Source: Candidatus Omnitrophota bacterium (lineage in GTDB: Bacteria > Ratteibacteria > UBA8468 > B48-G9 > DTJG01). From it: a DNA stretch of 56,146 nt. The DNA lies in contig JAMDAS010000025.1 in assembly GCA_023484085.1 (NCBI GenBank), positions 1 to 56,146 of the forward strand. The letters are read 5' to 3'. Made by a program: the position numbers and the translations under genes. Of this stretch, positions 25,939 to 33,907 are shown one piece after another (position 1 is the stretch's first letter; each line of letters starts with the position of its first letter). The notes beneath the pieces are model-generated. The model made no database searches, was not told where the DNA came from, and saw only the letters and a program-made list of their open reading frames with translations.

Positions 25939-27117
25939 ATGAAACATAAAAAGCAGGAAAATTTCATAGCGCCCTATCTTGAAGTAAAAGAGGACTTGCA
26001 AAAGAAAATAAAAAAGGGAAAAGGTGTATATGCAACTGGTGAAAGGATTCCCTCTGAGATGGAGTTATCACGGCACTATCATGTAAGCAGACCAACACTG
26101 AAGAAGGCTCTTTCCCTTCTTGTATCCGAGGGATACATATTCCAGATTCCGGGCCGCGGAACTTTCATTAATTCCCCGGACAATGAAATCTTTCAGCGGC
26201 AGATTGAATCACGCCGCCAGTTCAAACGGATGAACAAGGGGATTGGGGTTTTGGTTCCATGTATTACTGAATCGCTTTATCCCGGAATTCTGCGCGGTAT
26301 AGAGGATTTCTGCAAGAAAAAAGGTTATCACGTAATCCTCGGGAATTCAGATGCAACATCTGAAAAAGAACAGGAGTATATGATAATGTTCACGGAACGC
26401 GGAGTATCAGGTTTAATCATAGCTGTTTCCTATCAGTCCCATTTAAATCCCTATTATGCCACGTTGAAGAAGTGCAGGATTCCCTTTGTTCTTGTAGACG
26501 TTTCAATTGCCGGGATAGAAGCAGACCTTGTTGCGACCGATAATACAATGGGTGCTTATCTTGGAACAAGACGTCTTATAGAAAAGGGCTGTAAAAACAT
26601 TGCATTCATCTGCGGATGGAAGGAAGTATCAAGTTCTGTGGAAAGATTGGAGGGGTACCAGAAAGCCCTTGCAGAAGCCGGTCTTCCATTTCAAAGACAG
26701 ATTGTAAGACATGGTGAGTTTTCCCGGGAATTTGGCTATAATGCAGCCATGGACGTACTCGCTAAAAATTCCATAGACAGTATATTTTCTGCAAACGAGC
26801 CAATTACGCTTGGTGTATTCAGAGCTGTAGGTGAACTTAGTTCTCAAATTTCTCAAAAAATAAACATAGTGTCTTTTGACGAACCAGACGTTCCTCCATG
26901 GTTAAACAATCCTGTTGTTTTAGTTAGTCAGCCGCGATATGAAATAGGGCAAACTGCTGCGCAACTGCTTTTAGAGAGAATTTCAAAAAAGAATGTTTCA
27001 ATCACAAATTCTTACAAAAGAATTCTTCTTAGTCCGCTGCTACATAACGTAAATACAAAGGAACATAAAGTGGTTTTCTCCTCGCCATTCTTGCGGCAAT
27101 GTTACTACCGGCATTAG
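25939..27117 (+). CDS. GntR-type DNA-binding/LacI-type ligand-binding hybrid transcription regulator
   Basis: The N-terminal 75 residues are a GntR winged helix (LKEDLQKKIKKG-like opening, GERIPSEMELSRHYHVSRPTLKKALSLLVSEGYIFQIPGRGTFI). Residues ~95-380 are a LacI/periplasmic-binding-protein-like sensor (IGVLVPCITESLYPGILRGIEDF, DNTMGAYLGTRRLIEKGCKNIAFI, NIVSFDEP). This is the AraR-type architecture for sugar-responsive repressors. The frame is open from 25921, but 25939 fits the promoters better. The last ~15 codons run out of frame through the pseudopilin remnant, so the original C-terminus was probably replaced by the same deletion that damaged that gene. Confidence 0.9.
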   Translation: MKHKKQENFIAPYLEVKEDLQKKIKKGKGVYATGERIPSEMELSRHYHVSRPTLKKALSLLVSEGYIFQIPGRGTFINSPDNEIFQRQIESRRQFKRMNKGIGVLVPCITESLYPGILRGIEDFCKKKGYHVILGNSDATSEKEQEYMIMFTERGVSGLIIAVSYQSHLNPYYATLKKCRIPFVLVDVSIAGIEADLVATDNTMGAYLGTRRLIEKGCKNIAFICGWKEVSSSVERLEGYQKALAEAGLPFQRQIVRHGEFSREFGYNAAMDVLAKNSIDSIFSANEPITLGVFRAVGELSSQISQKINIVSFDEPDVPPWLNNPVVLVSQPRYEIGQTAAQLLLERISKKNVSITNSYKRILLSPLLHNVNTKEHKVVFSSPFLRQCYYRH

Positions 27118-27740
27118 CAGCTGCAAGGGAAAAGGCAAGACAGAGTGTTTGTCTGAATAATCTGCATCAAATTGGACTTGCTTGCTTAATGTATGCCCAG
27201 GATTACCACACTTTTTATGGAGCAGGGGCTTTCCCCTACTATGGGGCTTATGGTACATGGTCTCCTGTTGCAAATCTTAATCTTTTATATGGTCCATATA
27301 TAAAATCATCTGCTACATTTGTATGTCCGGATGCCGTAATAAAAGGTCTTGACCATGTTGCAACAGGAACATCTCTTACTTCTCTTGGGCCCGGGGAGAC
27401 ATGGCAGGAGATTGGTGGTTGGCCTGACTACGGGGAATATCATGTTTCTTATGCATATTATGGTATACAGTATGGTTCTGCTCTCACAGATGCTGCTAAT
27501 CCTGATTCAGTTTTAGCCGCTGATCAGTCAGCAAAGTATATCTATGGGAAAAATAGTCCGTGGTTTTTTTATTTTGTTGATAACAATGGATATTTTAATA
27601 CTTCCGCTGTTCCAAATCATTCTGGAGGAGCTAATGCCTTATATGTTAGTGGTAACGTAAAATGGGTTCCGAATGGTGACCTGAGAAAAGATATTCAGGA
27701 AACGGATGTAAGTGGATATCATACATTATCCAATCCTTAA
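27072..27740 (+). pseudogene. Pseudopilin (DUF1559-like) gene with damaged N-terminus
   Basis: From 27072 the frame reads [24 protein letters not shown], then CLNNLHQIGLACLMYAQDYH and NHSGGANALYVSGNVKWVP. Intact paralogues have [20 protein letters not shown], so TLIE and VVIAII appear to be missing, and a TAA at 27066-27068 closes the frame two codons upstream. No start codon or ribosome site precedes the helix; only the ATG at 27099, inside the former helix, is available. The prepilin-peptidase site is therefore lost. The rest (~213 codons) is intact, and the H-X9-DG tail is present as H-X9-SG. Confidence 0.75.
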
Positions 27741-27758
27741 AAAGGGGGGGTGAAAAAA

Positions 27759-28637
27759 ATGCGAAATGTAATGCAATGGAATGAAGTCCGCCAGTCCGCC
27801 AATCTTTTTGGAGGACGCCAATCCTTATGGCGGAAAGAAGTGAATAGCAACGGAAGAGCCGCCTTTTCCTTAATAGAGCTCCTGGTTGTCATAGCAATCA
27901 TAGCCATTCTTGCGGCTATGTTGCTGCCGGCACTGGAGGCTGCAAGGCAGAAAGCCAGAGCGGATGTCTGCTTGAATAATCTGAAAGAAATAGGTCTTGC
28001 TTTTTCAATGTATCTGAATGACTGGAATGAACAATATCCGCCTCTTGTGGAAGAAAATGCAGGCTTAGGGCCAAGTTATAAAGAAATAGGTTGGATAGAA
28101 CTCCTTCAGCCCTATCTTCATTTTCAGATTCAATATCTTGCACCAGGTGCCAATGGATTTGGGAGTCCAGGGCAACTTGCTGTTTGCCCGCAACTATTCA
28201 TATGTCCTGCAGTAATGGCAAATTATACTACTGATTGGACAGCCTATTTTGATATCGGTTCTATTTATGGATATTCCGATGCAATAAGTTCGGGTATTGG
28301 CTGGCCTTCTTGGCTCCCTATTAAAGAATCAGTTATAAAAAGTCCTTCAAACCAGGTGGTTGTGGCTGAAGATATATATGGCTGGAGATTTTATTACTGG
28401 AACCAATTTATTGCTGGACATGGACTTGGAATAACTGATGCATATAGTTCCCCACAACAACAACAAACCAGTACAGAAGAAGGTAGTGTATTAATGGCTG
28501 ATGGGCATGTAGAATCCCATCCATATAGCTGGGCCATAGCCACAAAGGGGAATTGGAATGGATATAATTTAAATGCAAATCCAGGTGCTGCATATATGGG
28601 TCCCTGGGATACTTTCTATCATATCCCCGGCACTTGA
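27759..28637 (+). CDS. Pseudopilin, DUF1559-like (prepilin-type N-terminal helix)
   Basis: The 292-residue protein has [23 protein letters not shown] with the prepilin-peptidase glutamate. The head domain has [26 protein letters not shown], several cysteines and a tail [18 protein letters not shown] (S-X9-DG in place of H-X9-DG). A ggggggtgaaaaaa ribosome site precedes the ATG at 27759. GTG at 27750 and GTG at 27840 (short leader VNSNGRA) are alternatives. The extended leader (residues 1-27) shares MRNVM...RQSLWRKE with the pseudopilin at 41588. It probably acts in a type II secretion or type IV-pilus-like envelope assembly linked to the secreted enzymes downstream. Confidence 0.88.
   Translation: MRNVMQWNEVRQSANLFGGRQSLWRKEVNSNGRAAFSLIELLVVIAIIAILAAMLLPALEAARQKARADVCLNNLKEIGLAFSMYLNDWNEQYPPLVEENAGLGPSYKEIGWIELLQPYLHFQIQYLAPGANGFGSPGQLAVCPQLFICPAVMANYTTDWTAYFDIGSIYGYSDAISSGIGWPSWLPIKESVIKSPSNQVVVAEDIYGWRFYYWNQFIAGHGLGITDAYSSPQQQQTSTEEGSVLMADGHVESHPYSWAIATKGNWNGYNLNANPGAAYMGPWDTFYHIPGT
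27783..27815 (-). repeat. Short dispersed repeat, copy in the pseudopilin leader
   Basis: The minus strand of this segment (TCCTCCAAAAAGATTGGCGG, then ACTGGCGGACTT) matches 46393-46427 on the plus strand with few changes, in opposite orientation. Here it lies inside codons of the pseudopilin leader; the other copy is intergenic. Confidence 0.5.
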
Positions 28638-28662
28638 TAAAAAAGAGGGTTCATTAAGATGA

Positions 28663-28691
28663 TTTGTAAATACTCAGTGAATATTTACAAA
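28663..28691. promoter_or_regulatory. Long inverted repeat, probable operator upstream of the 28708 gene
   Basis: TTTGTAAATA (28663-28672) and TATTTACAAA (28682-28691) are perfect 10-bp arms around CTCAGTGAA. The left arm matches the operator at 25881-25890, and the centre plus right arm (CAGTGAATATTTAC) matches the paired motifs upstream of the 17037-19460 glycosidase. It ends 16 bp before the ATG at 28708, overlapping the leader, so it could equally be an mRNA hairpin. Confidence 0.65.
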
Positions 28692-28707
28692 ATAGGAGGA
28701 TAGAAGA

Positions 28708-30081
28708 ATGATGAAAAAAAATTTGAATATTGGTATAATTGTGAGCTTTTTGATTTTTATTACTTCAGGGAACGTCTTCGCCCAATTAAACGGACAGTCA
28801 TCTTTAAATGAAAATACAAATTTTGGGAAAGCATATAATCAGTTTATTTCCGCACCTGTAAAAAGTTATGATTTTTCCCCTTGTATATCTTCATTTAACA
28901 CAATTGCCGCTGAAACCAGCAGCAAAAAAACAAAAACGTCTGCGCGGTTTTTTCTTCTACTCTCCTATTTTTGTTCCACAAATTTTGATAAGGCTTATAA
29001 TGAAATAAAAACCATATATACAAGAAAACTTTATCCGGAAAATAAAACAACCACTGTTTTGCTTCCAAAGGTAATGAACGAATATGAAGTAGGTCATTCG
29101 TCATTTCAGAGATTATTAATAAACAATTCATTGATAAAGGTTATTATGCCCGGAGAAAATGTCAGTGATCTTGTCGGGATTGAAAAAACCATAAAAATTT
29201 TTGATACCCAAAAAGAATTATCCCTTATGCAACCCACTACGGTATATAAAAACGCCCGGGAAAAAATAAATAAATTAGAAAAAGAAACAACAACTGATAA
29301 ACAGAAAAAGATAATGGACATGATGAAAAAAAACGTTGATATGATGAAGATGCCCTCTACAAGAAACTTTTACAAGATGACTGATGTGCTCTCCATTCTT
29401 ATAGAAGATAGCAGTTTTAATGGTATGAGAAACTCTATAACAAAGACAATAGGACTTTCCATATGCGCTCAAAATCTGCGACAAATAGGCATAGCATTTC
29501 ATCTATATCTGCTTGACCATAATGACTATTTTCCACCTCTTACCGTGAAGGACCGGGTACCTAATGGTACGCCAGACCAGGCTGGTAAAGGATGGATCCA
29601 ATTATTAGAGCCATATCTTGGTCTGAAAAACGTCATAGTAAAAGCAGGTGGCTGGGATAATGGATATATCCCCTTAGTTCCATCCTTATTTGACTGTCCG
29701 ACAAGACAACATTCCTGGACAATGTATGCAACCGGTGAGTATGGATATAATGATTATGTAAGCAGAGGCGGTCCTACGCCTGGATGGCCATTTTACAAGT
29801 GGTGTAAATTTTCATATGTTCCAAAACCTGATATTCAGGTGGTTGTTGCGGAGTCGTTATATGGCTCTCGTTTGTATGGTAATCATCAATTTGTAGCTCC
29901 GCATGGTCATATTCAAGTTGATGGGAATAGTTCTGTGGATTTGCAAAAAACCAGTACTTCTTTAGGAAACGTTTTATATGCAGATGGACATGTGGAAGCA
30001 CATCCGTTTAGTTGGGCAATAAGTTGGCCATATGGATATTTAAAAGGTGGAAACGACCCCTGGGATACGATGACTAAATAA
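28708..30081 (+). CDS. Sec-exported protein with a pseudopilin-type head domain but no prepilin helix
   Basis: Residues 1-25 form a Sec signal peptide (ending NVFA|Q). Residues ~30-250 are an unrecognised, mostly helical, Lys-rich region. Residues ~255-457 are clearly homologous to the head of the pseudopilin at 27759: CAQNLRQIGIAFHLYLLDHNDYFPPL, VVVAESLYG, GNVLYADGHVEAHPFSWAI and a closing PWDTM. The prepilin motif and hydrophobic helix are absent, replaced by the signal peptide and new domain. This is either a gene fusion or a head domain recycled as a periplasmic or extracellular module. A strong aggagga ribosome site precedes the start. Confidence 0.85.
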   Translation: MMKKNLNIGIIVSFLIFITSGNVFAQLNGQSSLNENTNFGKAYNQFISAPVKSYDFSPCISSFNTIAAETSSKKTKTSARFFLLLSYFCSTNFDKAYNEIKTIYTRKLYPENKTTTVLLPKVMNEYEVGHSSFQRLLINNSLIKVIMPGENVSDLVGIEKTIKIFDTQKELSLMQPTTVYKNAREKINKLEKETTTDKQKKIMDMMKKNVDMMKMPSTRNFYKMTDVLSILIEDSSFNGMRNSITKTIGLSICAQNLRQIGIAFHLYLLDHNDYFPPLTVKDRVPNGTPDQAGKGWIQLLEPYLGLKNVIVKAGGWDNGYIPLVPSLFDCPTRQHSWTMYATGEYGYNDYVSRGGPTPGWPFYKWCKFSYVPKPDIQVVVAESLYGSRLYGNHQFVAPHGHIQVDGNSSVDLQKTSTSLGNVLYADGHVEAHPFSWAISWPYGYLKGGNDPWDTMTK

Positions 30082-30148
30082 TTTTTTTTAAAGAATGTTA
30101 TAACCATTAACAAAATGAATAAACAGAAAATAATAGGGGGAAATATTT

Positions 30149-33100
30149 ATGAAAAAAGAAATTAGAAAAATTTTGGGCTCTATTATGTTTACCGCATCAT
30201 TTACACTGATTTTTTGTTTTTCAGCAAAAGCAGAACATACGCTTCCACAATTATATTATAAATTATCTACAAGTATTGTAACACCTCATATTTCATGGGC
30301 AAATCCTTATTATAAGGGACCATTGCATATACTTGTTATAGCCCCGAGATGGCGGCAGAGAGATACAGTAGAGCTGATGGAACGCCTGGATGCGAAGGTT
30401 ACACCGGTTTTTTGTTTTAATGACAGCAGTCTTTATTTAAATGGATGGGATTGGGGTTTTGAGAAAGCAAAGGGAATCCAGAAACAGGCAGTTGAAAAAT
30501 CCCTGGATGATGCTTTAATAAGAAATTATGACGTAATTATCCTTGCCTATGCACCTATACAAACCTTTCCCAAATCTGCAGTTGAAAGCATTTTAAGAAA
30601 AGTTGAAGCAGGTACAGGACTTGTATACATTTATCCAGGGAACACAATTCCCAATAACCCTTTTGTTAAAGAACTGACACTAACGTCATTATCAGGAGTA
30701 GAGCAATCTGCAGTATCAGGAATTCCTGTTGAATGTTTACAGCTCAGGAATTATACAGGTCCTCCTAAAAGTGAAAAAGAATTGAAAAATTTTCTTTCTT
30801 TTTATAGATATGGAAATGGAAAAGTGGCTATGGTTAATTTAAACAGTACAGGTTTTCTTGCTTATCCTGCAGGTAATGATTTGGACTTTGAAACGTATAC
30901 TGCATACATGATAAACGTAATACTTGGGGTAAGCAAAAAACAAAGTCAGATACAATATACTACTTATCAACCATTTTTAAGTTCAGATGCAGGCAAGCCG
31001 TTCAATTATAAATTATCCCTGGATAATACGGGAAATTCCTTGAGAGCAAATATTACAATATCTGTCCATCCATTTAAGCAATTGTTTGTTCCCAAAGAAC
31101 CGGAAGTAAACCAGGGAATAAATAATGCGTCAGGATATATTGCTTCATACTGGAAAGAAAAGAAAAATATATCTTTACCTGCAGGACAATCTAACGTTTC
31201 TTTTGCAATTCCAGGACTTGCTGCCGGAAATTATTATATTTTTGTACAGGTTTTATCTGGAGGAAAAAAGGTATCATTTTGTATTCAAAAACTTACAGTT
31301 AAATCCGGGATTAAAATAGAAAAAGTTCAGATAACACCTTCAGCCATGGATTTAAATAATTCAAACAGGAATATTAAGGTTGAATTAGATTTAAGTGCTC
31401 CTGCACCATCAAATTCATCTTTATCCGCTGTTTTACTTGATAATTATGACAGGATTCTTGATGCCAAAACTTTTGAAATAAAACAAAATAGTAATAACGA
31501 ACAATTCAATCTTTCAGTTAACCATATTTTTTCAACCCTTGGAAAAGTTAGGGTAATACTTTCTATAAACAAAAAAATAATGTCTGTAAAAACCGGCTAT
31601 TTTACGGTTTATCACAGAAAATGGCCCAATTTTACGTTTTTTGCCTGGGGAGGAGAAACAGGTTCTTATGATTATGATATGATGAGAAAAATTGAAGTTT
31701 CAATGGGAGTAGATGCTTTTAGAGGTGGGGACTCCATAGAAACGCTTAGGATTGCAGATGATAGATGTATTCCTGATATGTATAGACTTCTTGCAGGCGT
31801 AAAAAATGGGAAAGTAGAACCTTCTTATGTTAACCCTGATAATCGCATTGAAAGGGCAAAACAAATTTTTTCTGCTGTTAAAGATACCATGCCATTTGAC
31901 CCGTATGCCTATCTTCAGGGTGATGAGTTTGGTTTTATTAATGGTGGTTTACCTGGTGCATCCAAAGGGAAAAACTCTATAGAAGATTTCAGGAGATACT
32001 TAAAAGCTAAATATAAAACTATTGATAATCTTAATAAACAGTGGGGATTTAATTATGATTCTTTTTATCAGATAGAGCCGGTTACAACAGGAAGTAAGGT
32101 TGATGCCGCCAGGAAAGCCCTTGATTTTTCATATCTTATTGACCAGTGGACGTATAACTGGTATGTCTTTGGAGATTCCGTCAGGTTTTATCATGATGCA
32201 TTAAAGGATATAGACCCTACGGCAAAACTTGGATTATCCACACCTCTATGGAATTATTATTACCGTGCCTATGACTGGCCTGTTCTTATGAAATATATTG
32301 AATTTTTTACACCATATAATGATTTTGGCGGTGATGCCCATTATGACATTGCCCGGTGTTTTGCAAAACCAGGTACAGTATTAAGTCAGCACTATGGTTC
32401 TTACTCTAATGTTTTAAACAATCTTCCTTACTACAAGGTAATGCCCTATGCATTGCTACTTGATGGCTGCCAAAATCTTTTCTGGTATAACTTGGGTTTT
32501 GGTGATGAATCAGGAATTTCACCTTCAATGACCCCATACCCGGGTTTTGAAACGACTTCCCTTGAAGTAAAAAAAATTAAAAGCGGGATTGGAAATCTAT
32601 TTGTTCATTCCAGCAGGATAAAAGGCAGGATTGGCATAGAATACAATGAACCTTCTTTCCTTTTTTCTTTTCTTGTTTCTTCTCCAAACGTTCCATGGAC
32701 GTATAATGAATTGAGGACTTGTCTTTCAAACCTTGGTTATGACTATCAATTTATCTCAGACAGTCAGATTTTAAAAGGAGGGCTTTCATCTTATAAGATT
32801 CTTTTTTTACCTGTTTCTCAATGTATCAGTTCAAGACTGTCAAAAAAATTAAAAGAATTTGTTGAAGGTGGAGGTCTTCTTATTGCAGTCGTAAAACCTG
32901 GTCTTTTTGACGGACATGGAAAATATTATGGAAAATCAAGTCCGAGCAGCAGAATTTTTGGGCTTGAGTGGAAAAATCCTTTACAACAACTTGGGCTTGG
33001 ATGGAAAAAGCCTTTACAACAATCCTCACCTGGAAAAATTCATCAGATAACGGGCAAATATAAAAATGAAAAATTTCAATGGACGTTTAAGTCGGATGAA

Positions 33101-33862
33101 CAGATTTCTGTTGATACATCTGTAATTCTTGATGGTGCAACTCCAATATCAATGTTTAAAGGAGCACCGCTGGTTACGTACAACAATGTTGGAAAGGGGG
33201 TTGCAATTTGTTTAAATTTTATTTCATACGGTCAGAATATTAACGCTAATATTATTTCTGCAATCCTTTCTGCACAGGGTATATATCCGCCTGTTGACAT
33301 TGCACCTGATCCGGCTAAAGGCAGTCCTGGCAAATGGATAAAGAATTTTAGATTTACAAGGTTTTCAGATGGCAGTGCTCTATACTGCGGATTTTCCCGC
33401 CTGGAAGGCAAAAAACCTGTTTCAATTACAATAAAATTTAAAAATAAAGGCTATGTATATGACGTTCTTACAGGTAAATATCTTGGAGAACATAAAACAT
33501 TGAGGACAATAGTTAACCCTTATGATGCAGGAATATATGCAATTTTGCAATATAAAATTACAGGATTATCAGGCAGTCTTGAAACACAAAGTCTGCCCCG
33601 GGGTGAAGAAGTAAAAGGGGACGTCCAGATTAATGTTTCAGGGAAAATTCCAGGTTATCAGGTAATCCATTTAGATGTTATCAGACCCGATGGAAAAGAG
33701 CCGGTGTATTTACGACAAAACCTTGTATCAATAAATGGCGTGCCGGCAAAATTTTCTGTTCCAATGGCTCTTAATGAATTGACAGGGATATGGAAACTGA
33801 AATTTACTGAACCTGTATCTCAAAAATCAACAACTTTAAGTTTCACACTTACTAAAAAATAG
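30149..33862 (+). CDS. Secreted GH42-like giant protein with a substituted nucleophile position
   Basis: This is a 1,237-residue protein with signal peptide 1-28 (SAKA|E). Order: an amidotransferase/ThuA-like alpha/beta domain (~50-230), beta-sandwich domains (~270-480), a GH42-like TIM barrel (~490-800), a GH42 trimerisation-like Rossmann domain (~830-930, ILKGGLSSYKILFLPV...FVEGGGLLIAV), and a C-terminal MG/Ig-like domain (VIRPDGKEPVYL). QGDEF (E593) is the expected acid/base. Where the downstream paralogue has GLEYGG, this protein has SQHYGS (H748), so the nucleophile glutamate appears to be missing. ggggga precedes the start. It may bind rather than cleave glycans. Confidence 0.82.
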   Translation: MKKEIRKILGSIMFTASFTLIFCFSAKAEHTLPQLYYKLSTSIVTPHISWANPYYKGPLHILVIAPRWRQRDTVELMERLDAKVTPVFCFNDSSLYLNGWDWGFEKAKGIQKQAVEKSLDDALIRNYDVIILAYAPIQTFPKSAVESILRKVEAGTGLVYIYPGNTIPNNPFVKELTLTSLSGVEQSAVSGIPVECLQLRNYTGPPKSEKELKNFLSFYRYGNGKVAMVNLNSTGFLAYPAGNDLDFETYTAYMINVILGVSKKQSQIQYTTYQPFLSSDAGKPFNYKLSLDNTGNSLRANITISVHPFKQLFVPKEPEVNQGINNASGYIASYWKEKKNISLPAGQSNVSFAIPGLAAGNYYIFVQVLSGGKKVSFCIQKLTVKSGIKIEKVQITPSAMDLNNSNRNIKVELDLSAPAPSNSSLSAVLLDNYDRILDAKTFEIKQNSNNEQFNLSVNHIFSTLGKVRVILSINKKIMSVKTGYFTVYHRKWPNFTFFAWGGETGSYDYDMMRKIEVSMGVDAFRGGDSIETLRIADDRCIPDMYRLLAGVKNGKVEPSYVNPDNRIERAKQIFSAVKDTMPFDPYAYLQGDEFGFINGGLPGASKGKNSIEDFRRYLKAKYKTIDNLNKQWGFNYDSFYQIEPVTTGSKVDAARKALDFSYLIDQWTYNWYVFGDSVRFYHDALKDIDPTAKLGLSTPLWNYYYRAYDWPVLMKYIEFFTPYNDFGGDAHYDIARCFAKPGTVLSQHYGSYSNVLNNLPYYKVMPYALLLDGCQNLFWYNLGFGDESGISPSMTPYPGFETTSLEVKKIKSGIGNLFVHSSRIKGRIGIEYNEPSFLFSFLVSSPNVPWTYNELRTCLSNLGYDYQFISDSQILKGGLSSYKILFLPVSQCISSRLSKKLKEFVEGGGLLIAVVKPGLFDGHGKYYGKSSPSSRIFGLEWKNPLQQLGLGWKKPLQQSSPGKIHQITGKYKNEKFQWTFKSDEQISVDTSVILDGATPISMFKGAPLVTYNNVGKGVAICLNFISYGQNINANIISAILSAQGIYPPVDIAPDPAKGSPGKWIKNFRFTRFSDGSALYCGFSRLEGKKPVSITIKFKNKGYVYDVLTGKYLGEHKTLRTIVNPYDAGIYAILQYKITGLSGSLETQSLPRGEEVKGDVQINVSGKIPGYQVIHLDVIRPDGKEPVYLRQNLVSINGVPAKFSVPMALNELTGIWKLKFTEPVSQKSTTLSFTLTKK

Positions 33863-33907
33863 AACTGAAAAAAAGAAATCTTAACAAAATAAACATAGGG
33901 GGGAATT

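Noticed and set aside
25783-26001. 73-codon N-terminal extension of the dehydrogenase
   Set aside because: Crosses both promoters, is not family-like, and a strong ribosome site precedes ATG 25782.
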